Shown: positions 16,375 to 25,268 of the stretch, piece after piece
Layout: each line of letters begins with the position of its first letter
Position numbering within the stretch: the stretch's first letter is position 1
Assembly (NCBI RefSeq): GCF_039962255.1
Contig: NZ_JAMPKY010000010.1
Coordinates: 1 to 64,000 of the forward strand
DNA: 64,000 nt
Direction: 5' to 3'
Origin: Leptolyngbya subtilissima AS-A7
Lineage (GTDB): Bacteria > Cyanobacteriota > Cyanobacteriia > Phormidesmidales > Phormidesmidaceae
Position numbers and translations under genes: made by a program
Notes under the pieces: generated by a model
Databases searched by the model: none
Seen by the model: only the letters and a program-made list of their open reading frames with translations
Told to the model about the DNA's origin: nothing

Positions 16375-16643
16375 TCAGAAACTCAGGGTTTTGCAAAAGT
16401 ATAGGTAGCTGTTGTGGCCAAATTCTGCGTCCCATCAAGCTAACGCAGGGCAACGGTTTAGCTTCTAGGGAATAGTGACTTTAGCCACCTTGGTAAGGAC
16501 GCATTTGCATACGTCACAGCCTTAAGCTGTAACGATTACAGCTCATACTACAAGATGCTACATGCGCTTGCTCAGAATAGCCTGAGTTTTGAGCAAACTC
16601 CTAAACTTGGGTCGCAGCGGTAGCGATCGCGATCGCCCAAGCC

Positions 16644-17966
16644 CTAGAGCAACTGCCTAAACAGCAGCGCCATTTGGCCCTTGATCTTTTCGGAGGTGGA
16701 GCGGTTCTGCCAATCGGTGTAGGTGATGCAGTAGCTGTTGGCCATGGCATCGATAAAAAACTGCTCGACTTGACGGGCCAACTCGGGGTAGGCACCTGAG
16801 ATATTTAGCTCGTCGTTGTGAAAATAGCTGCGGGGGTCAAAGTTGGCGCTGCCGGTGCTAACCCAACCGTCATCCACCAGCACAAACTTGGCGTGCATCA
16901 TGCTGGGCTGATACTCACAAATTTTGACGCCGGCTTCAAGCAGAGGGCCATACAGGCCGCGGCTGGCCATGTGCACCATTTTTTTGTCGGTAGCGGCTCC
17001 CATGGTGAGAATGCGAACATCTACGCCTTTTTTGCAGGCGCAGATTAGGGCTTGGGTAGTGTCATCGTCGGGCACCAGGTAGGGGCTGCCGATCCACAGT
17101 CGCTCTTTGGCCGCCAGAATGTGGAGCTGCATCAGCAGCCGCATGGAAGATTCGTTGAGGCTGGAGGTGTTGTCGGTAATGTAAAGCGGTGTAGACCCAT
17201 GCTTTTGTACCGAACGTAGACCTTGCTTGAGGTCGATACATCCCCCAGCACAGGACCAGTTTTGCAAAAATTTGCCCTGGAGCAGGCTTACCACTTCGCC
17301 TTCGTAGGCTACTTCAAAGTCGAGCCAGGGGCCATCATCGTGGTCAAAGGCGACTCCATCCCAAAAGTCGGATACGCCGGCCCCACCAATAAATACCCGG
17401 CAGCCGTCGATAATCAGCAGTTTGCGGTGCGATCGCGAGTTGTATTCCAGCGGCGCGCGCCAGTCGAGGGGCCGAAAGAACTGAATTTCAACCCCGACAT
17501 TTCTCAGCCGCCGCCAGTATTTTTCGGGCATTGCCTTGGTGCCCTGGTGGTCGAGCAGGAGTTGCACCGTCACCCCGGCCATGGCGCGATCGGCAACCAC
17601 CTCGGCAAAGGCATCGGCCCGGCGGCCCGGCGTCATAAAGTAGGTTTCATATTGAATTAGCTTCTCGGCACCGGCCATGGCGGTATCGCGAGCGGCATAG
17701 ACATCGTCTATCTCACTCCAAAAACCAACCAGGCGCCCGGTAGTGTCGGCGGAGTTGGCTAACCCTTCTAAACAAAGGGCAAAACACGGGTCATCTAAGC
17801 TGGGTACGTTATCGATTGTGCAGGTTGAGGCTTGGCGAAAGCTGCCCCTGAGATACCCATAGCTAACCACCACTAGCACCAGCAGCAACAGCCCAACCGC
17901 CAACCACCATAGCCACACAGGCGGAGGCTCTCCATCAGACTCTGAGGCTTCGGGCGAGATAGGCAT
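16644..17966 (-). CDS. Phospholipase D-superfamily protein (cardiolipin synthase-like)
   Basis: The 440-residue protein has one N-terminal transmembrane helix (about 17-40) and two PLD active-site motifs: HRKLLIIDGCRVFIGG (about 181-196) and HAKFVLVDDGWVSTGSANFD (about 349-368). These carry the HxK-x4-D residues of a two-HKD catalytic domain. Domain order and length fit bacterial cardiolipin synthases (ClsA/ClsC type), which join two phosphatidylglycerol molecules, but other PLD-type enzymes look similar. It is monocistronic, with about 270 bp of unremarkable spacer downstream. Confidence 0.88.
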   Translation of the reverse strand: MPISPEASESDGEPPPVWLWWLAVGLLLLVLVVVSYGYLRGSFRQASTCTIDNVPSLDDPCFALCLEGLANSADTTGRLVGFWSEIDDVYAARDTAMAGAEKLIQYETYFMTPGRRADAFAEVVADRAMAGVTVQLLLDHQGTKAMPEKYWRRLRNVGVEIQFFRPLDWRAPLEYNSRSHRKLLIIDGCRVFIGGAGVSDFWDGVAFDHDDGPWLDFEVAYEGEVVSLLQGKFLQNWSCAGGCIDLKQGLRSVQKHGSTPLYITDNTSSLNESSMRLLMQLHILAAKERLWIGSPYLVPDDDTTQALICACKKGVDVRILTMGAATDKKMVHMASRGLYGPLLEAGVKICEYQPSMMHAKFVLVDDGWVSTGSANFDPRSYFHNDELNISGAYPELARQVEQFFIDAMANSYCITYTDWQNRSTSEKIKGQMALLFRQLL

Positions 17967-18077
17967 CGCAATTGTTACCGTGACGACACTAAGCTCCCAG
18001 CATAGTCACTTGGCTGCGTCTAATATCTCTATCCAGAGGAACAGCCCTATGACCGTAGACACTTGAGCTGTAATTGC

Positions 18078-19370
18078 CTATGCTGCTCGCGATGACGGCA
18101 GCACCCGACTCAGCACAACGTAGGTTGCCAGGGCTGACACAATGCCGTTGATGGGCACAATGCCCCAGCCAATTTGGCCGGTGAGGTAGGCGATCGCAGA
18201 GGACCCCACGTAGGCGATTACCCCCGCCCAGTTAAACGCAGGCTGACGTTCATCCAGCGATGGAAACTGGCCTCGATGGTTGACCCAGTAGTCGGCCATA
18301 ATAATGCCGCCGATGGGTGGAATGAATGTGCCCAGCAAGATTAAATACTGTACCAGCCCTTCGTAAATGCCGCCCCAAGCCATAAACAGCGCGAGCGTCG
18401 CGCCTCCCAACACAAACAGAGTGCGGCGGCTGGAGCGAAACATATTTGACCCGGCGATGGAGAAGGCGTAGATAGTATTGTCCTGGGTGGTCCACATGTT
18501 CAGCAGAAAGAGAATCAGACCGCCTACCACCAATCCCTGTTGGGCCATCACTTTGACGATGTCGGGCTCGCCGTAGACCTTGGCGCAAAACGCTCCCGAA
18601 AAAATTAACAGACCATTGCCCAAAAAGAACGCGATCAGCGTGGCCACAAAGCCGACCTTTCCATTTTTAGAAAATCGGCTCCAGTTGGTAGCCTGGGTGC
18701 CTCCTGACACGAACGTGCCAACAATGATGGTAATGGCCGCCCCTAGGGGTAGGGGATCTGCGATCGCCAACCCCTGCAATCCCGCAAACCCACCGACATC
18801 CCGCGAAGCCACCGACAGACTCATAGCCATTAGCAGCACCATGGCTGGCACCGCCACCCGGCTTAGCCAGTCCATCGCCGTATAGCCAAAATAGGCCGTA
18901 GAGCAAAAGGCGTAGGTAAAAAACAAAATCACTAGCCAGTTCCAAGACTCGGGCACTCCGGCCAGGCTGTTAAACAGCTGCGCCATCAGCGCCGATCCCC
19001 AGGCATACCAGCCAATCTGCGTGAAACCCAAAATAAAGTCGACCCAGCGCGAACCCACGTTGCCAAAGCTAAACCGCGCCATCAGCACCGTTGTTAGACC
19101 CGTCTCGCCTGCGATGTAGCCCAGTAGCGCTGCGTACAGTCCCAAGATGAGGTTGCCAATCACAATTAGGCTCACCAGGTCGGGCCAAAATCGAAATGAA
19201 GGACCAATTAACCCGCCAGCAAACAGAGTGCCAGAGTACAGCGTAAAGCCCACTAAAATGGCCGCCAGAGAAACAAATGACCGGCGAGCCGCCTGGGGAA
19301 CCGGTTCAAGGGGATAGTCCTCGTTGACGCTGCCTTCGTGAACAAGGGAGGGTTCGGTGGTAGTAGACAT
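18078..19370 (-). CDS. NCS1-type cytosine/purine permease
   Basis: The 430-residue multi-pass membrane protein is predicted to have about 12 helices (first near 38-58). It matches the CodB branch of the nucleobase-cation-symport-1 family. Typical parts are the helix-1 region ILVGFTLYSG, GFTQIGWYAWGSALMAQL in the middle and GTFIPPIGGIIMADYWVN near the C-terminus. The likely role is sodium- or proton-coupled uptake of cytosine or a related nucleobase. The start chosen is ATG at 19370 (MSTTTEPSLVHEG); an extension to 19421 is poorly supported. No deaminase gene is adjacent. Confidence 0.88.
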   Translation of the reverse strand: MSTTTEPSLVHEGSVNEDYPLEPVPQAARRSFVSLAAILVGFTLYSGTLFAGGLIGPSFRFWPDLVSLIVIGNLILGLYAALLGYIAGETGLTTVLMARFSFGNVGSRWVDFILGFTQIGWYAWGSALMAQLFNSLAGVPESWNWLVILFFTYAFCSTAYFGYTAMDWLSRVAVPAMVLLMAMSLSVASRDVGGFAGLQGLAIADPLPLGAAITIIVGTFVSGGTQATNWSRFSKNGKVGFVATLIAFFLGNGLLIFSGAFCAKVYGEPDIVKVMAQQGLVVGGLILFLLNMWTTQDNTIYAFSIAGSNMFRSSRRTLFVLGGATLALFMAWGGIYEGLVQYLILLGTFIPPIGGIIMADYWVNHRGQFPSLDERQPAFNWAGVIAYVGSSAIAYLTGQIGWGIVPINGIVSALATYVVLSRVLPSSRAA

Positions 19371-19568
19371 GGGGGTAGAAAAGTGCCTTGGGCCGCATTG
19401 TAGAGACAGTCCAAAGGGCAAACAGTGTTTTGAAGAACATTCAGCCAGCTGTAATTGCTGACCGTCTGCTGGATGAGCAAAATTTGCAGAGAGCAGAAGC
19501 CGAAGAAGTGCCTTCTCAGTTCAGGTCAATCTCTAAGATTGTGAGATGTGATGCCTGACCAGCATGGT

Positions 19569-20264
19569 CTAAGGGGCTGGCGGTAAACCTGGGGTGCCCC
19601 CCTGGCCTGCCAAACGGGTTTTCATCGCCGCTAGCTCATTATCCACCGTAGTCGATCCGCCCTCAAGGGCAGCAAACTGGCGCTCTAAGGGGTCGCCGCT
19701 GAGTTCTTCGAGGGCTTCAGATTTAGCCTCTAGCTCCATCACTCGCTCCTCCATGCGCTCAAAGGCGGCGAGCGAGCCGCCCGTGCCTGTCTGACCCAGC
19801 ATGTCTTGAATGCGCTGGGAAGCTTCGGCAGAGCGGGCGCGAGCGATATACAGGTCTTTTTTCGTGCGGGCGTCAGAGATTTTGGCCTCTAGCCGCCGCA
19901 TGTTGTCCTTGAGACCGTTGACCACGTCGCGCTGCTGGTTGAGCTGGGCGTCCATAGCCTGGGCCGATTGCAGGTAGGTTTGGCGACGGGTGAGGGCCTG
20001 GCGGGCTAGGTCTTCTTCACCCTTTTGAATGGCTAGCTCGGCGCGGTTGTACCACTCCTGGGCGGTTGATTTGGCCTGGGAGCTCTGGCGCTCAGTGCGC
20101 TTTTGGGTGGCGATCGCCTGGGCTACCGCCTGGCGCAGCTGAATCAGATTGGCCTGCATATCGGCCATCGCCTGTTCCAAAACCTTTTCGGGGTCTTCGG
20201 CCTGGTTGACGGCGCTACCTAGATTCGCCCGCAGAACTCGCCATACCCGATCAAACAACCCCAT
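19569..20264 (-). CDS. pspA: PspA/IM30 family membrane-stress protein (Vipp1-like)
   Basis: The 231-residue ESCRT-III-like helical protein opens with the amphipathic membrane helix MGLFDRVWRVLRANLGSAVN. The PspA core follows: AEDPEKVLEQAMADMQ, the long coiled coil with RQAVAQAIATQKRTERQ, and FERMEERVMELEAKSEALEEL near the end. The C-terminus is short and Pro/Gly-rich (GQGGTPGLPPAP). The extra helix that marks many thylakoid Vipp1 proteins is not evident, so PspA is the safer label. It polymerises on damaged membranes. The start is ATG at 20264, not the longer frame to 20399. Confidence 0.9.
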   Translation of the reverse strand: MGLFDRVWRVLRANLGSAVNQAEDPEKVLEQAMADMQANLIQLRQAVAQAIATQKRTERQSSQAKSTAQEWYNRAELAIQKGEEDLARQALTRRQTYLQSAQAMDAQLNQQRDVVNGLKDNMRRLEAKISDARTKKDLYIARARSAEASQRIQDMLGQTGTGGSLAAFERMEERVMELEAKSEALEELSGDPLERQFAALEGGSTTVDNELAAMKTRLAGQGGTPGLPPAP

Positions 20265-20343
20265 CGAGTCTCTCCCACAACGGTGATTTGCTTCAGCATA
20301 ACAGGCGGCTAGAGGGGTGGTGGGATGAGGAAGGTGAGGGAAA

Positions 20344-20425
20344 AAGTTTTGAGTGCTGAGTTTTGAATTTCGAGTTTTTGTGGCACACGAAGCAGTCAAA
20401 ACTCAACGTTCAAAACCCAAAACTT
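20344..20425. repeat. Long inverted repeat upstream of pspA
   Basis: TGAGTTTTGA (20357-20366) pairs perfectly with TCAAAACTCA (20396-20405). AAGTTTTG (20344-20351) pairs with CAAAACTT (20418-20425). The element lies between the SPOR gene end and pspA, and looks like a mobile or REP-type intergenic hairpin. Confidence 0.75.
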
Positions 20426-20456
20426 ATCTCTCCGTCTCCCCCACCTCTTCCTCCCT

Positions 20457-21875
20457 CTAGGGTGAAATTACCTGGGCTGGAATCCCTTGTCCCTGGAGCT
20501 CATTGACGAGATTTTGGGCCGATGACGGCTGAGAAAATGCACCCATCTGAATGCGGGTGCCGTTGGAGAAATTGCGTACGTAGGCATCACCCACCGCGCT
20601 GCGGGCTGACTCTAGCGACTGGGCGCCGTTGTAGTCGGTCACCACGTAGTAGCTAGGAGCTGTCGCCTGGGGTGGAGCCTGGGTAATGGGGGCCGGCGGT
20701 GCTACAGCAGGCGGGGCTATCGGGGCTGGGGGCGCTGCTGGGGCTCGGTTTGCGGCTAGGGGCCGTGGTGGCTGAGCACTGGCAGCAGGGGGCGCTACCC
20801 GAGCAGCAGGCGCGGTGGCTGGGGCCGGGGCCGATCGCGCCGGGGCAGCGGTTGCGACCGACCTAGGGCTGACTGCGGCTCTAGGAGCGCTGACTGCGGC
20901 TCTAGGAGCGGTCACAATTTCGGCGCGCAGCACCCCGCCACTACCCCCCGCAGGGGTAAGCACGCCCGGGCGAGGGCCTGTGGTTCTGGGCTCACCAGGG
21001 CGCTGGCCGCTGATAGGCAAGGGCTGCCCCCCGACCATAGTGGGTGAAGTAGTCCCTGGCGCGGCTGCAGCGGCGGGTGACTTGGGCGAATCGGCGGAGG
21101 GTAGAGTGCTGATGTTGTTCAGATCGAGGGAGGCAAACTCTTTTTCTGACAGATCTGGACCGAGGGGCTTGAAGCCTGATTCGGCCTGACTTTCTAGGCC
21201 GTCTAAGGCTACGGAGTCGGCATTACTATCCGCTGGGATGGGGTCGCCCTTAAGGCGGCGGGTGATGGCATTGTCAGTCAGGTGCTGTATGGCCTGAGGT
21301 GACGTGACCAGGTAGCCAAACCCAGCGCTGGTTACTAGCAGTAGCAGCAGAGCACCGACTCCTAGCGGGGTGGCTAGCTGGCGCCCAAAAGAGGGCACGT
21401 ATGCTGGTTCGCGGTGCTGTTGGCCGGCGTTGGGCAGGCTGCCCAACAGCGCTTCAGTACTTTCTAGATAGTCTTCTGGGGACGGGCGATAGGTGGTTAG
21501 GGTGCCGCCGTGGCTCATGCGCACTTGGTTGACAGTGGCCTGCGGCGGGTACGCCTGCACGCTAGGTGTTGATGACTGCCCCAAAATCTCTTGCAGACGG
21601 GCGTTGGGGGGTGGGGGTGGAGCGGCGGCTGCCGCCGTTGCTGTCGCCGCTGTGGATTTGACAGTGATCAGGTCGATGGGCTTGCGCTGAGTCCGCAGCT
21701 GTAGGCGAGCCGGGGTGGGAGTAACCTGACCCGATCGCGCTTGTCGGTAGCGGTGCAGCTCGTCATCCAGGTTGAGGTTGAGACTTTCTACCGCCCGCTG
21801 CAGGCGAAGGTTCGACTCGCTGGCGGGGGCAAAAGTCTCGGGTCTGGTGGATAGACCAGAGGGCAATTGCGTCAT
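20457..21875 (-). CDS. SPOR-domain membrane protein with Pro/Ala-rich linker
   Basis: The 472-residue protein has a cytosolic N-terminal half with ESLNLNLDDELHRYRQA near residue 30. One transmembrane helix (about 176-196, LGVGALLLLLVTSAGFGYL) follows, then a long low-complexity Pro/Ala linker. A C-terminal SPOR-type domain (about 400-472) contains IQMGAFSQPSSAQNLVNELQ. SPOR domains bind denuded peptidoglycan glycans, often at the division site. This is a bitopic protein, so a role in cell wall or septum function is likely. GGGAG 9 nt upstream favours ATG 21875; an in-frame ATG at 21884 is the alternative. Confidence 0.88.
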   Translation of the reverse strand: MTQLPSGLSTRPETFAPASESNLRLQRAVESLNLNLDDELHRYRQARSGQVTPTPARLQLRTQRKPIDLITVKSTAATATAAAAAPPPPPNARLQEILGQSSTPSVQAYPPQATVNQVRMSHGGTLTTYRPSPEDYLESTEALLGSLPNAGQQHREPAYVPSFGRQLATPLGVGALLLLLVTSAGFGYLVTSPQAIQHLTDNAITRRLKGDPIPADSNADSVALDGLESQAESGFKPLGPDLSEKEFASLDLNNISTLPSADSPKSPAAAAAPGTTSPTMVGGQPLPISGQRPGEPRTTGPRPGVLTPAGGSGGVLRAEIVTAPRAAVSAPRAAVSPRSVATAAPARSAPAPATAPAARVAPPAASAQPPRPLAANRAPAAPPAPIAPPAVAPPAPITQAPPQATAPSYYVVTDYNGAQSLESARSAVGDAYVRNFSNGTRIQMGAFSQPSSAQNLVNELQGQGIPAQVISP

Positions 21876-22095
21876 GGTTCTCATCTCCCTGGATGTAGCG
21901 ACGTAGCACTGATTAATACTACTGATTTCTCAAAAGTTGGCAACTAAAAATTGAGAAAAGCAAACTACGGGACTTCCTATGGCTCAAGAGCAAAGCCAGA
22001 TTTAGCCGGTGGCAGTGCTTGTGGAGCTGTGAGTCAGAGTTGGGGTTCGGGATTTCTAAAGGTAATAGCCGGGTGCAGAGTGCAGAGAAATTTCT

Positions 22096-24408
22096 ATGGG
22101 CGGAATTGCGGGGTTGCTGTGGGCTAGCGCATACTGCGTTGGCCTACTCTGGGTCAGTCTTTGGGTGCGTCATTTAGGATTGAACCTTTGGGTTGGGGTG
22201 GCTGTTGCCGGTATCGGGGCGATCGCGGCAGCGAGTTTGGCGGCACTGGTGCTGCCCCGTCGCTGGCGGCGAGGGCCGACGGCGGCTATGTGGCTGGGGG
22301 CGGGAGCGATCGCCCTTCTAGCTGCCCTCAACTACGGCCTGCGCTACCCAGTCCCTGGCTCTCTCGATATCAGTTCCCTGCTGAGTCAGGGCGAAGCGGC
22401 TGGAGCACAGCAGATCGTCTGGGGCGAGGTGCAAACCCTCCCTCGCCTGACCCGCAGTGGTCGAGGGCAGTTTTGGCTAGCCACCAACCAGGTGCGCCGG
22501 TTGGATGCCGAAAACAATCCCCTTGGTATCCCCAGTCTGGTTCGAGGCAAGCTCTACGTCACCGTGCCGGTGGAGCGAAGTGAGGGCCTGTTTCCAGGGC
22601 AGCGGGTGCAGATACAGGGCAATCTCTACGAACCGGCCCTGCCTAAAAATCCCAATGCGTTTAACTTTCGACGGTATTTAGCCAGCCAGCGCTGTTTTGC
22701 CGGGTTTGCGGGCGATCGCGTTCTGCCTGACCAGGGTCAGTCGCCTCCCCGGTGGGCACTGTGGCGGCTACGACAGCGCATTGCCCGCGCCCAAGCTGAG
22801 CGGCTGGGCAGTCCAGTTGGGCCTTTGGTTAGCGCCATGGCCCTGGGCCGTCAGGCGGTAAATGTGCCCTACGACATTCAAGACATGTTCATGCAAGCCG
22901 GAATGGCCCACGTCCTGGCGGCTAGCGGGTTTCAGGTGTCGCTGATCTTGGGGGTGGTGCTGGCGATTGTGGGCCATCGGGCGATCGCCTCCCGGCTGCC
23001 CTACCCAGTGACGACCAAGGTAATTGCTGGGGGAACAGCGCTGGTGGTGTTTGTGCTGCTGACCGGCGTACAGCCCAGCGTCATGCGGGCGGCGGTTATG
23101 GGGGCTGGGGTGCTAGCGGGCATTGCCCTAGAGCGCAGCATCAAACCTCTGGGCTGTCTGCTGCTGGCGGTCACCCTCCTGCTGTTGTTTAACCCAACGT
23201 GGATCGACGACATTGGCTTTCAGCTCAGCGTCATGGCCACCTTAGGGCTGATGGTGGCGGTGACGCCAATTACAGAAAAGCTGGAGTGGCTGCCGACTAC
23301 GCTGGCGTCGGTGGCAGCGGTACCCCTGGCGGCCTACCTGTGGACCATTCCCCTCTCGTTGTTCTATTTCAACACCCTCACCACCTACAGCATCCTGTTG
23401 AATATTGTGACCACGCCCCTAGTCATGGTAATCAGCCTGGGAGGTATGGCCAGCGGGCTGGCGGCAGCGGCCTGGCCTTGGCTGGGGAGCCTGCTAGCCT
23501 GGCCCCTGTGGCTGCCAACCCAAATTCTCATTGCCCTGGTGAAGTGGGAGGTAGGTCTACCCGGCAGTGCCCTGGCCACTGGCCACATTTCGCTGGTGCA
23601 GATGGTTGGCCTCTATGGGCTTTTCTGGATTTGGGGTTGGGGTGCGGTGCGGCGGCGGGGATTGGTCGCCCTGCTAATTGTGGTGGTGGCTTTGGGACCG
23701 TTGCTCTACCGGGGGGCAACGCTTTCTCAAGTGACGGTGCTAGCGGCGGGCAATGACGCAGTGATGGTGGTGCAGGATGGGCGTTCCCCACTGGTAATCA
23801 ACAGCGGCACCGCCGACACCGCCTTCTATACCGTGGTGCCCTTTCTGCGACAGGCGGGCATCAACCAGCTCACCAGCGCCATTCACGGCGATGATAGTGA
23901 CAGCGACAACTGGCGCACCATTGCCGACAAAACTCCGATTCGCAATTTCTATGGAGCCAGTTCAGCTCTAGCAGAGGCTCCTGCAGTTAACCAGTTTCAC
24001 CCGCTGACCGCAGGCCAGATGCAGCCGGTAAGCCGCCAGCGAGTGCAGTACTTGCAGGCTGGCGCTCGCGGGCTGCGGTTAGATCTGCTGAATCGGCAAA
24101 ACTGGCTGTTGTTGCCCAAGCTATCCCCCGAGCAGCAAATGCCTTGGGTGGCGGCGCACCCTGGGCTGCAAAGCGAGGTGCTGTGGTGGCATGGGGAAGC
24201 CCTAACGGCAGAGGTAATTGCTGCCATTGGGGCGCAGGTGGCGATCGCCTCTGCTCCCCGCATCGATGAGGCTACTGAGCAACTGTTGCGCGATCGCGGC
24301 ATTCAAGTTTTCTGCACTGAGCGCGACGGCGCCATCACCTGGAGCCCGCACCAGGGCTACCGAGCCTATCTGGCGACGCGACAGCATCCTACCGCCGCGC
24401 TGGAGTAG
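22096..24408 (+). CDS. comEC: ComEC/Rec2-family DNA uptake channel
   Basis: The 770-residue polytopic protein has an N-terminal DUF4131-like region and a competence domain (about 230-490) containing MALGRQAVNVPYDIQDMFMQ, HVLAASGFQVSLILG and QPSVMRAAVMG. ComEC forms the inner-membrane channel for single-stranded DNA in natural transformation. The C-terminal metallo-beta-lactamase-like region (about 550-760) is degenerate: where HxHxDH metal ligands are expected the sequence reads IHGDDSDSDNW. The channel part looks intact. The start is ATG at 22096. It is divergent from the SPOR gene and followed convergently by a secreted hypothetical. Confidence 0.92.
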   Translation: MGGIAGLLWASAYCVGLLWVSLWVRHLGLNLWVGVAVAGIGAIAAASLAALVLPRRWRRGPTAAMWLGAGAIALLAALNYGLRYPVPGSLDISSLLSQGEAAGAQQIVWGEVQTLPRLTRSGRGQFWLATNQVRRLDAENNPLGIPSLVRGKLYVTVPVERSEGLFPGQRVQIQGNLYEPALPKNPNAFNFRRYLASQRCFAGFAGDRVLPDQGQSPPRWALWRLRQRIARAQAERLGSPVGPLVSAMALGRQAVNVPYDIQDMFMQAGMAHVLAASGFQVSLILGVVLAIVGHRAIASRLPYPVTTKVIAGGTALVVFVLLTGVQPSVMRAAVMGAGVLAGIALERSIKPLGCLLLAVTLLLLFNPTWIDDIGFQLSVMATLGLMVAVTPITEKLEWLPTTLASVAAVPLAAYLWTIPLSLFYFNTLTTYSILLNIVTTPLVMVISLGGMASGLAAAAWPWLGSLLAWPLWLPTQILIALVKWEVGLPGSALATGHISLVQMVGLYGLFWIWGWGAVRRRGLVALLIVVVALGPLLYRGATLSQVTVLAAGNDAVMVVQDGRSPLVINSGTADTAFYTVVPFLRQAGINQLTSAIHGDDSDSDNWRTIADKTPIRNFYGASSALAEAPAVNQFHPLTAGQMQPVSRQRVQYLQAGARGLRLDLLNRQNWLLLPKLSPEQQMPWVAAHPGLQSEVLWWHGEALTAEVIAAIGAQVAIASAPRIDEATEQLLRDRGIQVFCTERDGAITWSPHQGYRAYLATRQHPTAALE

Positions 24409-24447
24409 AGTTCTATCAGGCCAGCCGTCTCACAATATTGATCGCAC

Positions 24448-24936
24448 TTACTGCACCAGCAAATTTAGCTGGTAGTTGATACGGCCGGTGCCGCCAGTCT
24501 GCTGCTGCACCACCGTATTGGGGCCATTGAAAGCGATCGCCACTGAGCCTGAGGGGGGCGAGTAGCTGCCCACAATGGTGACGCGGGTGATCGCCTCCCT
24601 CAGATAGGGGCTAACGTCGATAAATTCTGAGTTGGCACCTAGAGGTACCCGAGTGTGACCATCGATTTCAATATAGCCTTGGAGGGATGAACCCGTCGGT
24701 ATGCTCACCGAGAGCAGATGGGGCTCATCTAAATTGGCGCGATCGAGGCTAATCGTGTTGGTTTGTCGTTGGTATGAATCCATAACATCCTTTGCGCTGG
24801 CCCTAGACAAGATGGCGCTGAGAGCCTGATGGGAGACCCCAAATGACTGATTACCGTTGGCCGAGGAAGGCCCCACCGCTGCGGTAACCGCCACTAAGAT
24901 CAACAAGGAAACCCCAAGGGCTGATGGATGTTTCAT
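24448..24936 (-). CDS. Secreted hypothetical protein (162 aa)
   Basis: No family is recognised. A signal peptide is clear (MKHPSALGVSLLILVAVTAA, cleavage expected near SSANG). The mature part is predicted mostly beta. It includes SVSIPTGSSLQGYIEIDGHT and a C-terminal TGGTGRINYQLNLLVQ, giving a small jelly-roll-like impression. The start is ATG at 24936 with GGAG upstream; a longer frame to 25098 has no support. It lies between comEC (convergent) and the polysaccharide run. A periplasmic or surface location is inferred. Confidence 0.75.
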   Translation of the reverse strand: MKHPSALGVSLLILVAVTAAVGPSSANGNQSFGVSHQALSAILSRASAKDVMDSYQRQTNTISLDRANLDEPHLLSVSIPTGSSLQGYIEIDGHTRVPLGANSEFIDVSPYLREAITRVTIVGSYSPPSGSVAIAFNGPNTVVQQQTGGTGRINYQLNLLVQ

Positions 24937-25268
24937 AACAATGACATCTCCAGGAAAAGGGGAAAGCCGTACTAGAGCTAGCCCTAGCAGCGGGTTCTCG
25001 GCCAGGGTAGCACGGCCAGAAACAGGCGAAACAGCTTTCAAAAACCAGCGCTTGCGCCCTGACCAAGCCAGGCTAGATAGACACCGTCTCTGGCCCACAG
25101 GTTCCCTTTCCTAGACAGTTACTACTGCCGCAGGCGTTCGGCGGGGGTATACACATCGACCTGCACATTCACAGGCACCGCCACTTTAGGGATATAAACT
25201 CTCTGTCCGTCCCGCTCTGAGCCTCGCAGAGGACCCACAGTCTGTAGCGCTATTTCACGGATTTGGTA
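24937..25268. other. 332-bp spacer with a coding-like remnant
   Basis: The spacer separates the secreted protein from the last glycosyltransferase. Bases 25122-25268 read on the minus strand as an open, coding-like stretch in frame with that glycosyltransferase just beyond its stop codon (see the pseudogene entry). The remainder is the promoter region of the secreted gene; no other structure was seen. Confidence 0.5.
25122..25268 (-). pseudogene. Possible gene remnant after the glycosyltransferase stop
   Basis: Directly after the TAA of the gene ending at 25269, the same frame stays open for 48 codons. It includes RVYIPKVAVPVNVQVDVYTP and then a TAG. The composition is protein-like, but no good start codon is present. 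It may be the tail of a lost gene, or a C-terminal extension cut off by a nonsense mutation. Confidence 0.35.

Noticed and set aside
16375..16643. tRNA or small RNA between the GNAT and phospholipase genes
   Set aside because: No T-loop or anticodon-arm pattern could be built.
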